A stretch of 64,000 nt of DNA from CAXBBB01 sp963793245 (GCA_963793245.1 CAWBZG010000003.1:62001-126000), one strand, 5' to 3'. Shown: positions 37,108 through 46,663, numbered from the stretch's first letter. Numbers and translations are program-made. The notes: a model not told the origin generated them from the letters alone.

Positions 37108-37935
37108 TCACAGGTCGGCTCCGAATGCGGCGGCCAGGCGGTCGCGGTAGCTGCGGCTGGCTTTGATGTGGGTGCCATTCTGAAGCACGATCACACAATC
37201 GCGATTGGCCTGGGGGCGCAGTTCGCGGATGCGCGCGACGTTGACGATGGTCGAGCGGTGAATGCGGACGAAGCACGACGGGTCGAGCCGTGCCTCCATG
37301 CGTGCCGTCGTTTGGCGCAGCAGGTGCGTGTCCGGCCCGGCGTGAATGCGGACGTAGTCTCCGGCGGCTTCGATCCAGTCGATTTCGTCGACGAGCACGA
37401 CGGCGACGCGGCTTCCTTTGTCGACGAGCAGGCGCGTTTCGTAGGTAGTACCCTCAGCAGCGGGCGCGACCGGAGCGGCAGGTGCGATGGGGGCAACCGG
37501 AGAGGTTGGTGCCATGGGCGGCGCCTGGACCAACGCTGCCGCTGCCCGCCCAAAGTCACCCTCGCGGCTTTCCTGCACGCGGGCGCGGGCGCGGTCCAGG
37601 GCACGAGCGAAGCGCTCGTCGCGGATTGGCTTGAGGAGGTAGTCGAGCGCTTGGGCTTCGAACGCGCGTAGGGCGTGGGCATCGAACGCAGTCACGAAAA
37701 CCGTCACGGGCATCGCGCTCGCACCGATGGCCTCGACGACGCCGAAGCCGTCCAGACCAGGCATCTGCACGTCGAGAAATACGACGTCGGGCGCGTGCTC
37801 GCGAATCGCGTCGACGGCCTCGCGCCCGCTGCCGCACTCGCCGACGACCACTACGCCGCCCGCCTGTTCGAGCCGCACTCGGACCCCGCGCCTGCCCAAT
37901 GGCTCGTCATCTACGATGAGGACTCGGAGGGTCAC
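37108..37935 (-). CDS. LytTR-family response regulator
   Basis: A 275-residue LytR/AlgR-type regulator. The start is a GTG at 37933-37935 that overlaps the stop of the histidine kinase (GTGA). The receiver domain LRVLIVDDEPLGRRGVRVRL has its phosphorylation Asp in PDVVFLDVQMPGLDGFG and the Lys in DYLLKPIRDERFARAL. A Pro/Ala-rich linker (PTSPVAPIAPAAPVAPAA) leads to the LytTR DNA-binding domain (IDWIEAAGDYVRIHAG, FVRIHRSTIVNVARIRELR, ASRSYRDRLAAAFGADL). It is the partner of the upstream kinase. Targets are unknown. Confidence 0.95.
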   Translation of the reverse strand: MTLRVLIVDDEPLGRRGVRVRLEQAGGVVVVGECGSGREAVDAIREHAPDVVFLDVQMPGLDGFGVVEAIGASAMPVTVFVTAFDAHALRAFEAQALDYLLKPIRDERFARALDRARARVQESREGDFGRAAAALVQAPPMAPTSPVAPIAPAAPVAPAAEGTTYETRLLVDKGSRVAVVLVDEIDWIEAAGDYVRIHAGPDTHLLRQTTARMEARLDPSCFVRIHRSTIVNVARIRELRPQANRDCVIVLQNGTHIKASRSYRDRLAAAFGADL

Positions 37936-39035
37936 GCCGCTACCTCCCGCGTCACCGAATGCAGCGGAAACTGGAGTCGAACGCACACACCTCCGCTCGG
38001 CGACGCGCCGACTTCCATCCGCCCATCCGCTCCATAGCGCTCCTCGACGCGCGCACGCACGTTGGCGAGACCGACTCCGAACCCTGTCACCCCATCGCCG
38101 CTCGTCATCCCCGGCCCGTCGTCGCTGACCGATAGGACGAGGGCACCGCTGTCACGTCGGGCTTCGACCCAAATGCTCGCGCCGGTTTCGCGTGGAGCAG
38201 CGGCGTACTTGACGGCGTTCTCGACCAGCGGCTGCAGCACCAGCGCGGGGACGGCGGCAGGCAGCAGATCCGCGTCTACGTCGATTACGACGCGGAGCCG
38301 CTCGCCCATGCGCACCTGCTCGATTTCGAGGTAGCGGCGCACGAAGTCGACCTCGGCAGCGAGGGTAACCTCCGATGCGTCGTCCTGCTCAAGGGTCAGG
38401 CGGAGGAAGTCGCTCAGCTGCGCGATCATGTCGGATGCCTCGCGTGTCCGCACTTCGGCGACGAGCGTCGAGATGCCGTTGAGCGCGTTGAAGAGAAAGT
38501 GCGGGTTGAGTTGGTAGCGCAGCGCTTGGAGCCGCGCTTGGTGCGCCGACGCCTCGGCCCGGAGCGAGCGCACGCGCTCCCGCTGCAACTGCGCGTACGA
38601 CTGCCCACCGAAATACAGCGCATGCCAGGCCAGCAGAAAGACCATGTGAAACACCGTGCCGTCGAGCACATGCCGGATGAACGGCGAATAGGTCGAGTTC
38701 GGGTCGATGGCGACGAGGACAGGTGGAGCTACGTAGAGCACGAACAGATGGTGGCAGAGCGTCCAGCCGACCGACCCCATGTAGGACGCGACTACGCTGA
38801 CGCCGAAGACGACGGGCAACCGGGCCGATTCGACGCCGAACCGGACGTAGAGCAGATGCAGTGCAGCCGTGAGCAGCGCGGCAGGGAGGGCGAACGCCGG
38901 TTCGAGTATCAAAATCTCGGCGACCGAACGCTCTCCGATGCGGCCCAACATCATAGCGACGGTGAACGCGGTCCAGCCGCCCACATGGAGCAACCAGAAG
39001 GGCGAGCGCGACGCGGAGATTAGCGAGGTGGACAT
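37932..39035 (-). CDS. LytS/YehU-type sensor histidine kinase
   Basis: A 367-residue membrane kinase. Four hydrophobic helices at about 12-140 form a small sensor without an extracytoplasmic domain. The His_kinase (PF06580) part has QALRYQLNPHFLFNALNGIS with the phospho-acceptor His. The ATPase motifs are LVLQPLVENAVKYAAAP (N box) and DDGPGMTSGDGVTGFGVGLA (G box). It is coupled by overlapping stop and start codons to the LytTR regulator. A perfect TACCTTTG box 26 nt upstream may be its promoter. Confidence 0.94.
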   Translation of the reverse strand: MSTSLISASRSPFWLLHVGGWTAFTVAMMLGRIGERSVAEILILEPAFALPAALLTAALHLLYVRFGVESARLPVVFGVSVVASYMGSVGWTLCHHLFVLYVAPPVLVAIDPNSTYSPFIRHVLDGTVFHMVFLLAWHALYFGGQSYAQLQRERVRSLRAEASAHQARLQALRYQLNPHFLFNALNGISTLVAEVRTREASDMIAQLSDFLRLTLEQDDASEVTLAAEVDFVRRYLEIEQVRMGERLRVVIDVDADLLPAAVPALVLQPLVENAVKYAAAPRETGASIWVEARRDSGALVLSVSDDGPGMTSGDGVTGFGVGLANVRARVEERYGADGRMEVGASPSGGVCVRLQFPLHSVTREVAA

Positions 39036-39060
39036 GGGCGAGAGTGGCCGGGAAGCGCTG

Positions 39061-39068
39061 CAAAGGTA
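39061..39068 (-). promoter_or_regulatory. Bacteroidota -7 box TACCTTTG before the kinase/regulator operon
   Basis: A perfect match to TAnnTTTG on the minus strand, 26 nt upstream of the kinase ATG. No TTTG is found at the usual -33 distance. The 297-bp divergent region to the aminotransferase start (39333) also holds TACCTTGT at 39281-39288 facing that gene. Confidence 0.4.
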
Positions 39069-39332
39069 GACGCTGTCGGCGTAGGTGCGGCCGTGCTCTC
39101 GTTGGTAGGTCGGTGAGTAGGCAGCGCTGGCGAGCAGGCGTGCGCCCCGTTTGGCAACTTTCTTCGGCGTCGTGCGAAGTGTATTCGTGTTTAGTGAACC
39201 TAAACGTCGATTCCGGCGCTAACCAGAGGCGCACGCCTCGCAATCGACCTCTAGGCGCAGGAAATGCGCTTTTTGTCCGTTACCTTGTCTCCACGTAACA
39301 CGCACAGTATCCCCTCCCAAGCCCTGACGACT

Positions 39333-40670
39333 ATGGAATTGAAAGCCGACACCATCGCCCCCTCCGACGTGCGCGCCACGCTGGGGCGCCACATTCTGGC
39401 CGACGGAATGGATATGGTCCTCGACATGGACGCCTCTCAGGGACGCCACTTGATCGATGCCAAGAGCGGACGCCGTTTCCTCGACCTGTTCGGTTTCTAT
39501 GCGTCGTCGGCGCTGGGTATGAACCACCCCGGACTGCGCAGCGATGCCGCGTTCATGGAGCGCCTGACCGATGCCGCCGTCAACAAGATCGCCAACTCGG
39601 ACGTCTACACGCCGCACTTCGCGCGCTTCGTCGACACGTTCAGTCGCGTCGGGATTCCCGAGTCGATGCCGCACGCCTTCTTTGTGTCGGGCGGTGCGTT
39701 GGCGGTCGAGAATGCGCTCAAAGCGGCGTTCGACTGGAAGGTGCGGCTCAACTTTACCAAAGGCTACCGCCGCGAAGTCGGCCACAAAGTGCTGCACTTC
39801 GATCACGCCTTCCACGGGCGGACGGGCTACACGCTCTCGCTCACCAACACCGTCCCCAACAAGACGGCGTACTTCCCCAAGTTCGACTGGCCGCGCGTCT
39901 CGACGCCGATGATCGCGCACACGGGCGGTGAGGCGACGATGGACTGCGATCTGGAAGTCCGCGAGGCGCTGTCGCTGGCGCAGATCAAACGCGCCTTCCT
40001 CGACCATCCGGACGACATCGCCTGTATTCTGATCGAGCCGATCCAGGGCGAAGGCGGCGACAACCACCTGCGCCCCGAGTTCTTACAGGCCGTTAAGGAC
40101 ATCGCGCACGAAAACGACGCGCTGATGATCTTCGACGAAGTCCAGACGGGCGTCGGTGCGACGGGTAATTTCTGGGCGTTCCAGACATTGGGCGTCGAGC
40201 CGGACATCTTGGCGTTCGGGAAGAAGACGCAGGTGTGCGGTATCCTCGCCGGTCGCAAGATCGAAGAGGTCAACGGGCACGTGTTCGAAACGTCGAGCCG
40301 CATCAACTCGACGTGGGGCGGCAACCTGGTCGACATGGTGCGCTTCGACCGCATCCTCGAAATCATCGAAGCCGACGACTTGGTCGCCCATGCTGCTCAG
40401 ACGGGCGCTTATCTCAAGGATCACCTGCTTAGGTTGGCCGAGCGCTTCCCGTTCACCAACGTGAGGGGCAAGGGCACGTTTTGCGCCTTCACTGTCGCCG
40501 ACGCGCACACGCGCAACGCCATCGCCAACGCGTGCTTCGACCGGGGCGTCGCGATCCTGGGCTGCGGCACGTCGAGCATCCGCTTCCGCCCGCCGCTCAC
40601 GATCACCAAGGGCGAGATCGACGAAGGCATGTCCGTCCTCGCCGACGCCGCCCAGCAGGTCATCGGCTGA
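39333..40670 (+). CDS. lat: L-lysine 6-transaminase
   Basis: PLP-dependent class III aminotransferase that moves the epsilon-amino group of lysine to 2-oxoglutarate, giving aminoadipate semialdehyde. The 445-residue product from ATG 39333 follows the LAT subfamily: LDLFGFYASSALGMNHPGL, HAFFVSGGALAVENALKAAF, DHAFHGRTGYTLSLTN, LIEPIQGEGGDNHLRPEF, IFDEVQTGVGATGNFWAF and the PLP lysine in ILAFGKKTQVCGI. An upstream in-frame extension is unlikely. No semialdehyde dehydrogenase is beside it. It may serve lysine catabolism or supply aminoadipate. Confidence 0.95.
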   Translation: MELKADTIAPSDVRATLGRHILADGMDMVLDMDASQGRHLIDAKSGRRFLDLFGFYASSALGMNHPGLRSDAAFMERLTDAAVNKIANSDVYTPHFARFVDTFSRVGIPESMPHAFFVSGGALAVENALKAAFDWKVRLNFTKGYRREVGHKVLHFDHAFHGRTGYTLSLTNTVPNKTAYFPKFDWPRVSTPMIAHTGGEATMDCDLEVREALSLAQIKRAFLDHPDDIACILIEPIQGEGGDNHLRPEFLQAVKDIAHENDALMIFDEVQTGVGATGNFWAFQTLGVEPDILAFGKKTQVCGILAGRKIEEVNGHVFETSSRINSTWGGNLVDMVRFDRILEIIEADDLVAHAAQTGAYLKDHLLRLAERFPFTNVRGKGTFCAFTVADAHTRNAIANACFDRGVAILGCGTSSIRFRPPLTITKGEIDEGMSVLADAAQQVIG

Positions 40671-40701
40671 TCGCGCCATCAGGCGATAACTCTGCCTTCT
40701 C

Positions 40702-40738
40702 AAAGCTGACAGGTTTCCACAACCTGTCAGCTTTCCCT
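40702..40738 (+). terminator. Strong hairpin after lat, terminator or dispersed repeat
   Basis: A perfect 14-bp stem, AAAGCTGACAGGTT and AACCTGTCAGCTTT, with a 5-nt loop is followed by CCCTTTT. The position just after the stop at 40670 suits an intrinsic terminator. The CTGACAGGTT core resembles a dispersed repeat of Bacteroidota genomes and the hairpin at 8151-8176. Confidence 0.7.
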
Positions 40739-40764
40739 TTTACGGGACTCTTTCCCGCTACGCC

Positions 40765-41019
40765 ATGCTCGACGCTTACACGCCCATCGACTGCGGTTTC
40801 TACGACCGAGTCGAAGCCGCCGCGATGCGGCGAACACCCGTCGCCTTAGAACTGACGGATGGCACGACGCTCACCGCGCGCATCCTCGACGTAGGCGCGC
40901 GCGATGGTGCAGATTGGGCCGATGTCGAGGGCATCGGGGCGGTCCGGTTGGATCGCATCGCTGCGCTGGATGGGGTGGCTCGTCCAGGTGGCGCCTCTTG
41001 TGTCGTCGATGCCAAGTAG
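40765..41019 (+). CDS. rof: Rof-like (Rho-binding antiterminator) protein
   Basis: An 84-residue Sm-like protein. The pattern YTPIDCGFYDRVEAAAMRR, then VALELTDGTTLTARILDVG and a closing VRLDRIAALDGV, follows the Rof/YaeO family whose E. coli member binds Rho and blocks termination. An RNA-binding-like use is also possible in small stand-alone members. It is converged on by a lipoprotein gene 6 bp away. Confidence 0.75.
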   Translation: MLDAYTPIDCGFYDRVEAAAMRRTPVALELTDGTTLTARILDVGARDGADWADVEGIGAVRLDRIAALDGVARPGGASCVVDAK

Positions 41020-41025
41020 ATAGCG

Positions 41026-42144
41026 CTAGCGAGCGACCAGTTGCTGGTCTGACTCGGGTTCGCACACGCGTCCTGATGCCGTCACGAAGCAAATCGACAG
41101 GCGCCGTTCTCGTCCTTCTTCTTCGGGAGCGACGACGCTGAACGTCCAACCGTCGTCTCCAGCATCGGCGAGGACAGCACCGGCCTCGACGCGGTCGCCA
41201 AGCGTGGGGCGGACGGTGAGGCTGGCGTGTCCAGAGTAATACCCGAGCGTGCCATCGTCGTGGAGCACGATTAAGCGGCGGAGAGCATCTGGCCGAAAAT
41301 GCGAGCCGTCGATCTCTTGCACGAGGATTCCGGAGCGCGCCGCCGCAATGGGACCTCCTTTGAACGTCGTACTCGTTTCGCTGCCGAACAGCACGCTCAG
41401 CGTATCGCCCGATGAGGTGGGGAGCAGGTACGAAGCCAGAGAATCAGGACGGGCGACGCTCCACGCGATGTCGAAGGCGGCCTTCAAAAACAGCGCCTCC
41501 GGTTCGGGAGCATCCATCCATCCGGCGGGCGGTCGTCCGTCGAAGATGCGAACCGTGTCGCGGGCTTCGATAGTGAAACGTTCGGCCAGCGGCGCGTACG
41601 CCGAATCGGGCGACCATGCGCGCAATCGAATAGGCATGTACAGCCCATTGATCGCTTCGGCGACGACACGCGTAGAGTCTCCTCTGTAGCGCACCGTTAG
41701 GTCCGGTGTGCCGGAGGGGAGTTCGGAGGACCTGTTCCGGTAGATCGTCAACTCCGCCGTGCGGACGGCGGCGCGCCAGCGATACCGATAGCGCCAGCGC
41801 CAGGGCTGCGACTCGTCCGACGCCGTAATGCGCATCGCTTCGACCGTCTCGCCGGGCCGCACCGTCGTTAGGTAAGGCGCCTCGCCCGAAGCCTCCATGT
41901 TGTCGAGCGTGAGCGTGAACGTGACGTACTGCGTTACCGAGTCGCGATTCGTCGCCAGCAGGCGAACGCCCTGCTCCTCTCGCACTTTGTCGATGCAGAC
42001 CACATACTCGCACGGCGGAGCGGGCGGACGATCGAGTTCGGCAACCGAAGTCGGGACAGGTTCGGTGGGTGGAAGCGGCTCTACGACTGGTCGCGAGGTG
42101 GCACATCCGGTCAAGCCGACCAGAAACAGGAGGAGAAAGCGCAT
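41026..42144 (-). CDS. Lipoprotein with degenerate M23 (LytM-like) C-terminal domain
   Basis: A 372-residue lipoprotein starting MRFLLLFLVGLTGCATSRP (lipobox LTGC). A middle part contains beta-sandwich strands (YVTFTLTLDNMEASGEAPYL). The C-terminal about 110 residues have the M23 core order: ILVQEIDG, RLIVLHDDGTLGYYSGHASL, RPTLGDRVEAGAVLADAGDD, and SICFVTASGRVCEP. The catalytic HxH and distal His-metal ligands of active LytM enzymes are not visible. It is probably a non-catalytic cell-wall-binding or amidase-activating protein (EnvC-like), which is an inference. Confidence 0.75.
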   Translation of the reverse strand: MRFLLLFLVGLTGCATSRPVVEPLPPTEPVPTSVAELDRPPAPPCEYVVCIDKVREEQGVRLLATNRDSVTQYVTFTLTLDNMEASGEAPYLTTVRPGETVEAMRITASDESQPWRWRYRYRWRAAVRTAELTIYRNRSSELPSGTPDLTVRYRGDSTRVVAEAINGLYMPIRLRAWSPDSAYAPLAERFTIEARDTVRIFDGRPPAGWMDAPEPEALFLKAAFDIAWSVARPDSLASYLLPTSSGDTLSVLFGSETSTTFKGGPIAAARSGILVQEIDGSHFRPDALRRLIVLHDDGTLGYYSGHASLTVRPTLGDRVEAGAVLADAGDDGWTFSVVAPEEEGRERRLSICFVTASGRVCEPESDQQLVAR

Positions 42145-42295
42145 AGTATGGCGAGAAGGGCGAACGGAAGATAGGTATCCCCGCCGGGCGGCCACAGCAC
42201 ACTAAATGCCATATGGAGCGCGCCGAGCGACTCTTGCAGCGTGTGGAACGCATGTTATGTGTCTGACGCTACAGCGTACCGATATCCCTGAGAGG

Positions 42296-43249
42296 TCAGT
42301 CGCTCAGGTCGACGGTCCCGCGTCGCTCGCGGTTGACGACCAGGCGCGTCACGTCGGGGCGGCTGTAGTGGCCGGAGGGGTCGAAGTTCTGCCGCTCGCG
42401 ACGCACCCACGCGTGGTCGATCTGAGCCGTGAGCAAGCCCGGCGCTCCTTCGGTCGGTGCGATGACCCACGAACCGTCCGGCGCTGCTAGGCACGAGCCG
42501 CCTTGGGCGAACATGTCGACGCCCGATGCCAGTAGCAAGTCGCGGTGTGGAACGTCGTCGGGGATGTCCGCCATGCGCAGCGGCGGCGCGACGGACAGCA
42601 CGTAGCTGCGTCCCTCTTTGGCGAGGACGGGCGTCAGGTCGTGCGTGTTGCGGACCGATCCGGGCCACACGGCGACGTGCAAATCCTCGCCCTGCCCGTA
42701 GAGCGCGGCGCGTGCCAGCGGCATCCAGTTTTCCCAGCAGTTCAGCCCGCCGACGGTAAATGCGCCCAGACGGTGCGTGCGCAGGCCATGACCGTCGCCC
42801 GGCGCCCACGACAGGCGCTCCTCGTAGGTCGGTCGCAGTTTGCGGTGTACGCTCTGGATGTCACCGTTCGCGTCGATGTAGACCAGCGAGGCGAAGATGC
42901 TGTGCCCATGCGCGCGGTCTCGCTCAATCATGCCCAAGTAGACCGCCACACCGCCCTCGCGCGCCGCGTCGCAGACCGTGTCCAGATGCCCGGCAGCGAT
43001 TTCGACGGACTGATCGACGTAGTGCGCGTGGAAGTCTTTTTGGACGCTCGACTCAAAGCGCGCGCCGTCGGTCTCGCTGATCCAAAACGGGTAGCCCGGC
43101 ACGAACGCCTCTCCGAACGCGACCAACTCGCAGCCCGCACCAGCAGCCTCGCGGATCAGATCGACGACGCGGGCGAGTGTAGCGTCGCGGTCCAGCCAGA
43201 CCGGAGCGATTTGAGCGATGCCGATGGTGAGGAGGTCGGAAGTGGGCAT
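42296..43249 (-). CDS. Nitrilase-type carbon-nitrogen hydrolase
   Basis: A 317-residue cytoplasmic hydrolase from ATG 43249. The Glu-Lys-Cys triad is visible: Glu in LVAFGEAFVPGYPFW, Lys in VHRKLRPTYEERLSW and Cys in VGGLNCWENWMPL. The CWEN sequence is the branch-1 nitrilase form, as in aliphatic, aryl or cyanide-hydrolysing enzymes, rather than the amidase or carbamoylase forms. The substrate cannot be assigned. A TATCTTCG box lies upstream. It is divergent from the BNR-repeat gene. Confidence 0.93.
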   Translation of the reverse strand: MPTSDLLTIGIAQIAPVWLDRDATLARVVDLIREAAGAGCELVAFGEAFVPGYPFWISETDGARFESSVQKDFHAHYVDQSVEIAAGHLDTVCDAAREGGVAVYLGMIERDRAHGHSIFASLVYIDANGDIQSVHRKLRPTYEERLSWAPGDGHGLRTHRLGAFTVGGLNCWENWMPLARAALYGQGEDLHVAVWPGSVRNTHDLTPVLAKEGRSYVLSVAPPLRMADIPDDVPHRDLLLASGVDMFAQGGSCLAAPDGSWVIAPTEGAPGLLTAQIDHAWVRRERQNFDPSGHYSRPDVTRLVVNRERRGTVDLSD

Positions 43250-43332
43250 GAGAGGAGGCGATAGAGGGGCGGCGAAGATAGGCCGGTCCGTATGATGTAG
43301 ATTCCGTCTGCTCTCCCCACACACCACGTCTC

Positions 43333-45651
43333 ATGCATCGATTGCTACTGCCGTTCCTGCTCGCGCTCCTCGTCCTGCCCGCACAAGCGCAAGACACCGA
43401 CGCACCGCCCTCCGTCGACAAGCTGAACTACAACGCGCTCGCATGGCGCGGCATCGGCCCAGCCTTCACGTCAGGACGCATCGCCGACATCGCGATCCAC
43501 CCGGACGACAACGACACGTGGTTCGTGACGGTCGGCAGCGGTGGCGTGTGGAAGACCGAGAACAGCGGCACGACGTGGCAGTCGCTCTTCGACGGGCAAG
43601 GCTCGTACTCGACTGGGGCGATTGCGCTCGATCCGCAGAACCCGAACACCGTCTGGGTCGGCAGCGGCGAAGACGTCGGCGGGCGGCACGTCGCGTATGG
43701 CGACGGCATCTACCGCTCGACCGATGGCGGACGTTCGTGGGAAAACAAAGGCCTGAAAGACAGCCAGCACCTGTCGACGATCTGGGTGCATCCTGCGGAC
43801 TCGGACGTCGTGCTCGTGGCGGCGCAAGGTCCGCTGTGGAGCAAAGGCGGCGAGCGCGGCATCTACCGCACGACCGACGGCGGCGACACGTGGACGCGCA
43901 CGCTAGGCGATGACGAGTGGACGGGCGCCACCGACCTCGTCGCCGATCCGCGTGACCCGAACGTGCTTTATGCCGCGACATGGCAGCGCCACCGCAACGT
44001 GGCGGCCTACATGGGCGGCGGACCCGGATCCGGCGTGCACAAGAGCGTCGACGGTGGTCAGACCTGGACCAAACTCTCGCGCGGACTGCCCAGCAGCAAC
44101 ATGGGCAAAATCGGACTGGCCGTTTCGCCTCAAAACCCCGACCGCGTTTACGCCGCCATCGAACTCGACGGGCGTACCGGAGGCGTGTTTATGAGCAGCA
44201 ACCGAGGCGCAAGCTGGAGCAAGATGTCGGACGCCGTCGCTGGGGGAACGGGGCCGCACTACTATCAGGAGTTGTACGCGTCGCCGCACTACGAAGGCCG
44301 CATCTACCTCATGGACGTGCGGATTCAGCAGTCCAATGACCACGGCGCAAACTTCGAGCGTGAGCGCAGCCAGTACAAGCACAGCGACAACCACGCGCTC
44401 GCCTTCCGCCCGGACGACAAGGACTACCTGCTCGCCGGAACGGATGGCGGACTCTACGAATCGTTCGACAACGGCGAGACGTGGCGGTACGTCTCCAACC
44501 TGCCGGTTACGCAGTATTACAAAGTCGCCGTCGACGACGCCGTCCCGTTCTACAACGTCTTTGGCGGAACGCAGGACAACGGATCGCAGGGCGGCCCTTC
44601 GCGCACGGACGCACGCCAGGGCATCCGCAACGGCGATTGGTACACCACACTCGGCGGCGACGGGCACCAGTCGGCGACCGAGCCGGGCAACCCGAACATC
44701 GGCTACGCCCAGTCGCAGCAGGGCAACCTGCACCGCATCGACCGCATCACCGGCGAATCGATCTTCATTCAGCCGCAACCTGCGCCAGGCCAGACCGAGC
44801 GCTACAACTGGGACGCGCCCATCGTCGTCAGCCCGCACGATCCGGCGACGATCTACTTCGCCTCGCAGCGCGTCTGGAAATCCAACGACCGAGGCGATAG
44901 CTGGACGGCCATTTCGGGTGACCTGACGCGCGATCAGGAGCGTTTCGAGCTTCCGATCATGGGTAGAGTCCAGAGCTATGACAACGCGTGGGACCTCTAC
45001 GCGATGTCGGTCTACAACACGATCTCGTCGGTCGACGTGTCGCCGATGGATGCCAACCTCGTCTACGCCGGAACGGACGACGGGCTGATCCAGGTGACCG
45101 AAGACGGCGGCCAGACGTGGCGGCGCGTCGACGTGGGCAGCATCTCGGGCGTGCCCGCGATGGCGTTCGTCAATCACGTCTACCCGGACCGTCACGACTC
45201 AGACATCGTGTTCGCCGCGCTCGACAACCACAAGAACGGCGACTTCAAGCCGTACCTGATCCGCAGCGACGACAAGGGCCGCTCGTGGAAGCTGATGACC
45301 GACGGACTGCCCGAGCGCACGCTCGTCTGGCGCTTGGTCCAGGACGATCAGAAGCGCGATCTGGTCTTCGCCGGGACCGAGAACGGCGTCTACTTTTCGC
45401 CCAACAGAGGCGACCAATGGATCGAACTGGGCGGCGACATGCCGACGATCTCGACGCGTGACCTGGTGATCCAACGCCGTGAGGATGACCTGGTCGCCGC
45501 GACGTTCGGACGGAGGCTTCTTCATTCTCGACGATTTCGCCCCGCTGCGCGAGATCACCGACGCCGTTCTCGCCCGCGAGGGTCACCTGTTCCAACTGCG
45601 CGACGCCAAGCTGTACCGCCCCCGCTCGGTCAGCAACAACTCCCAGGGTGA
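43333..45651 (+). CDS. BNR/sortilin-type beta-propeller protein, N-terminal part
   Basis: Exported propeller protein of the VPS10/BNR 'glycosyl hydrolase' group common in Bacteroidota. Signal peptide MHRLLLPFLLALLVLPAQA, then many BNR motifs such as SGGVWKTENSGTTWQSLF, YRSTDGGRSWENKG and YRTTDGGDTWTRTLG, with an RIADIAIHPDD start. The frame is correct to EDDLVAATFGR at about 45513. Then one extra base (45514) diverts it into unrelated residues to 45651. The true frame continues in the ORF at 45479-46558, for about 1074 residues. Its role is unknown; most family members are predicted secreted or outer-membrane associated. Confidence 0.9.
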   Translation: MHRLLLPFLLALLVLPAQAQDTDAPPSVDKLNYNALAWRGIGPAFTSGRIADIAIHPDDNDTWFVTVGSGGVWKTENSGTTWQSLFDGQGSYSTGAIALDPQNPNTVWVGSGEDVGGRHVAYGDGIYRSTDGGRSWENKGLKDSQHLSTIWVHPADSDVVLVAAQGPLWSKGGERGIYRTTDGGDTWTRTLGDDEWTGATDLVADPRDPNVLYAATWQRHRNVAAYMGGGPGSGVHKSVDGGQTWTKLSRGLPSSNMGKIGLAVSPQNPDRVYAAIELDGRTGGVFMSSNRGASWSKMSDAVAGGTGPHYYQELYASPHYEGRIYLMDVRIQQSNDHGANFERERSQYKHSDNHALAFRPDDKDYLLAGTDGGLYESFDNGETWRYVSNLPVTQYYKVAVDDAVPFYNVFGGTQDNGSQGGPSRTDARQGIRNGDWYTTLGGDGHQSATEPGNPNIGYAQSQQGNLHRIDRITGESIFIQPQPAPGQTERYNWDAPIVVSPHDPATIYFASQRVWKSNDRGDSWTAISGDLTRDQERFELPIMGRVQSYDNAWDLYAMSVYNTISSVDVSPMDANLVYAGTDDGLIQVTEDGGQTWRRVDVGSISGVPAMAFVNHVYPDRHDSDIVFAALDNHKNGDFKPYLIRSDDKGRSWKLMTDGLPERTLVWRLVQDDQKRDLVFAGTENGVYFSPNRGDQWIELGGDMPTISTRDLVIQRREDDLVAATFGRRLLHSRRFRPAARDHRRRSRPRGSPVPTARRQAVPPPLGQQQLPG

Positions 45652-46558
45652 CGACGCCTACTCCGCGCCCAACCCAGACTTCGGCGCCGTCTTTACCTAC
45701 TACCTGCGCGACGGCTACGAGAGCCTGAAGTCGCAGCGCAAATCGTCGGAGAAAGAAGTCGAGGACGATCAGGACGTGCCTTTCCCCGGCTGGGACGCAC
45801 TCGAAGCCGAGCGCAACGAGGAATCCGATCAGGTCGAACTCGTGATCCGAGACAGCCGAGGCGACATTGTCGCGCGCGTCGATGGTCGCGCGTCGAAAGG
45901 GCTGCACCGCGTCGCCTGGGATCTGGATCGCGATGCGCTGGGGCCGATCACGCCAGGGCAGTCGTCCAGGCCGAGCGGATTTATGGTCGAGCCGGGATCG
46001 TACTCGGCAACGCTCGTTCGCACGTCGGACGGTGTCGAAGCCACGCTGTCGGGTCCCGTCTCGTTCAACGTCGTGCCGCTGCGCGAGGGCGCCCTGCCGT
46101 CGGCTCCGGTCGCTACGCTCGAAGCGTTTCGCGAGCAGATGGAAGCGCTGATGACCGACATGACGCTGTTCGGCAACGCGCTCGACCGCGCCGAAGACCG
46201 AGCCGACGCCTTGCGTGCCGCTCACGACCGCGCCCGTCGCCCAGACGCAGGTTTGGCTGCGCGCATTTTGGCTGTGCACGAACGCTTAGGCGAACTCGAC
46301 CTCAAGCTGAACGGCTACGACGCCAAAGACGCCGTCGGCGAGCGCAACCCGCCGTCGATTCAGTCGCGGATGTTCGTCGGCTACCGAGGACTGAGCACGC
46401 AGCATGGCCCGACGACGCTGCACCGCGAGTCCGTCGCCATCGCCGAGCAGGGCCTGGCCGACGCGCGCGCCGAGTTGGATGCCATCGCCGCAGAGATCGC
46501 ATCGGTCGCGGATCAGCTTCCGTCTACCGGAGCGCCCGTCATCGATCTGGGCGAGTGA
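45479..46558 (+). CDS. BNR/sortilin-type protein, C-terminal part
   Basis: Continuation of the preceding gene in the +1 frame. In-register sequence starts at about 45515 with GFFILDDFAPLREITDAVLA. A beta-sandwich segment follows (DQVELVIRDSRGDIVARVDG, LHRVAWDLDRDALGPI, SGFMVEPGSYSATLVRTSDG). A helical C-terminus then includes ADALRAAHDRARRPDAGLAA. The first dozen codons of this ORF (45479-45514) are the shadow of the first part. There is no separate signal or ribosome site, so it is not an independent gene. Confidence 0.85.
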   Translation: MRMTWSPRRSDGGFFILDDFAPLREITDAVLAREGHLFQLRDAKLYRPRSVSNNSQGDDAYSAPNPDFGAVFTYYLRDGYESLKSQRKSSEKEVEDDQDVPFPGWDALEAERNEESDQVELVIRDSRGDIVARVDGRASKGLHRVAWDLDRDALGPITPGQSSRPSGFMVEPGSYSATLVRTSDGVEATLSGPVSFNVVPLREGALPSAPVATLEAFREQMEALMTDMTLFGNALDRAEDRADALRAAHDRARRPDAGLAARILAVHERLGELDLKLNGYDAKDAVGERNPPSIQSRMFVGYRGLSTQHGPTTLHRESVAIAEQGLADARAELDAIAAEIASVADQLPSTGAPVIDLGE

Positions 46559-46663
46559 CCGACAGGCGCCGGGCGTGATCTTCTGCGCCCGGCGCGCGTC
46601 TACGTTGCCGCAACGCGTGGTCCCCTTTCGGGCGACGTGCCCTGAACTCTCACTACGCTCGCT

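Noticed and set aside
43903..45195. A 430-residue minus-strand ORF antisense to the BNR-repeat gene
   Set aside because: It is a shadow of repeated BNR codons and shows no start signal or family motif.
43333..46558. T9SS C-terminal sorting domain on the BNR protein
   Set aside because: The C-terminus is helical and lacks the beta-strand and terminal Lys-rich pattern of T9SS signals.
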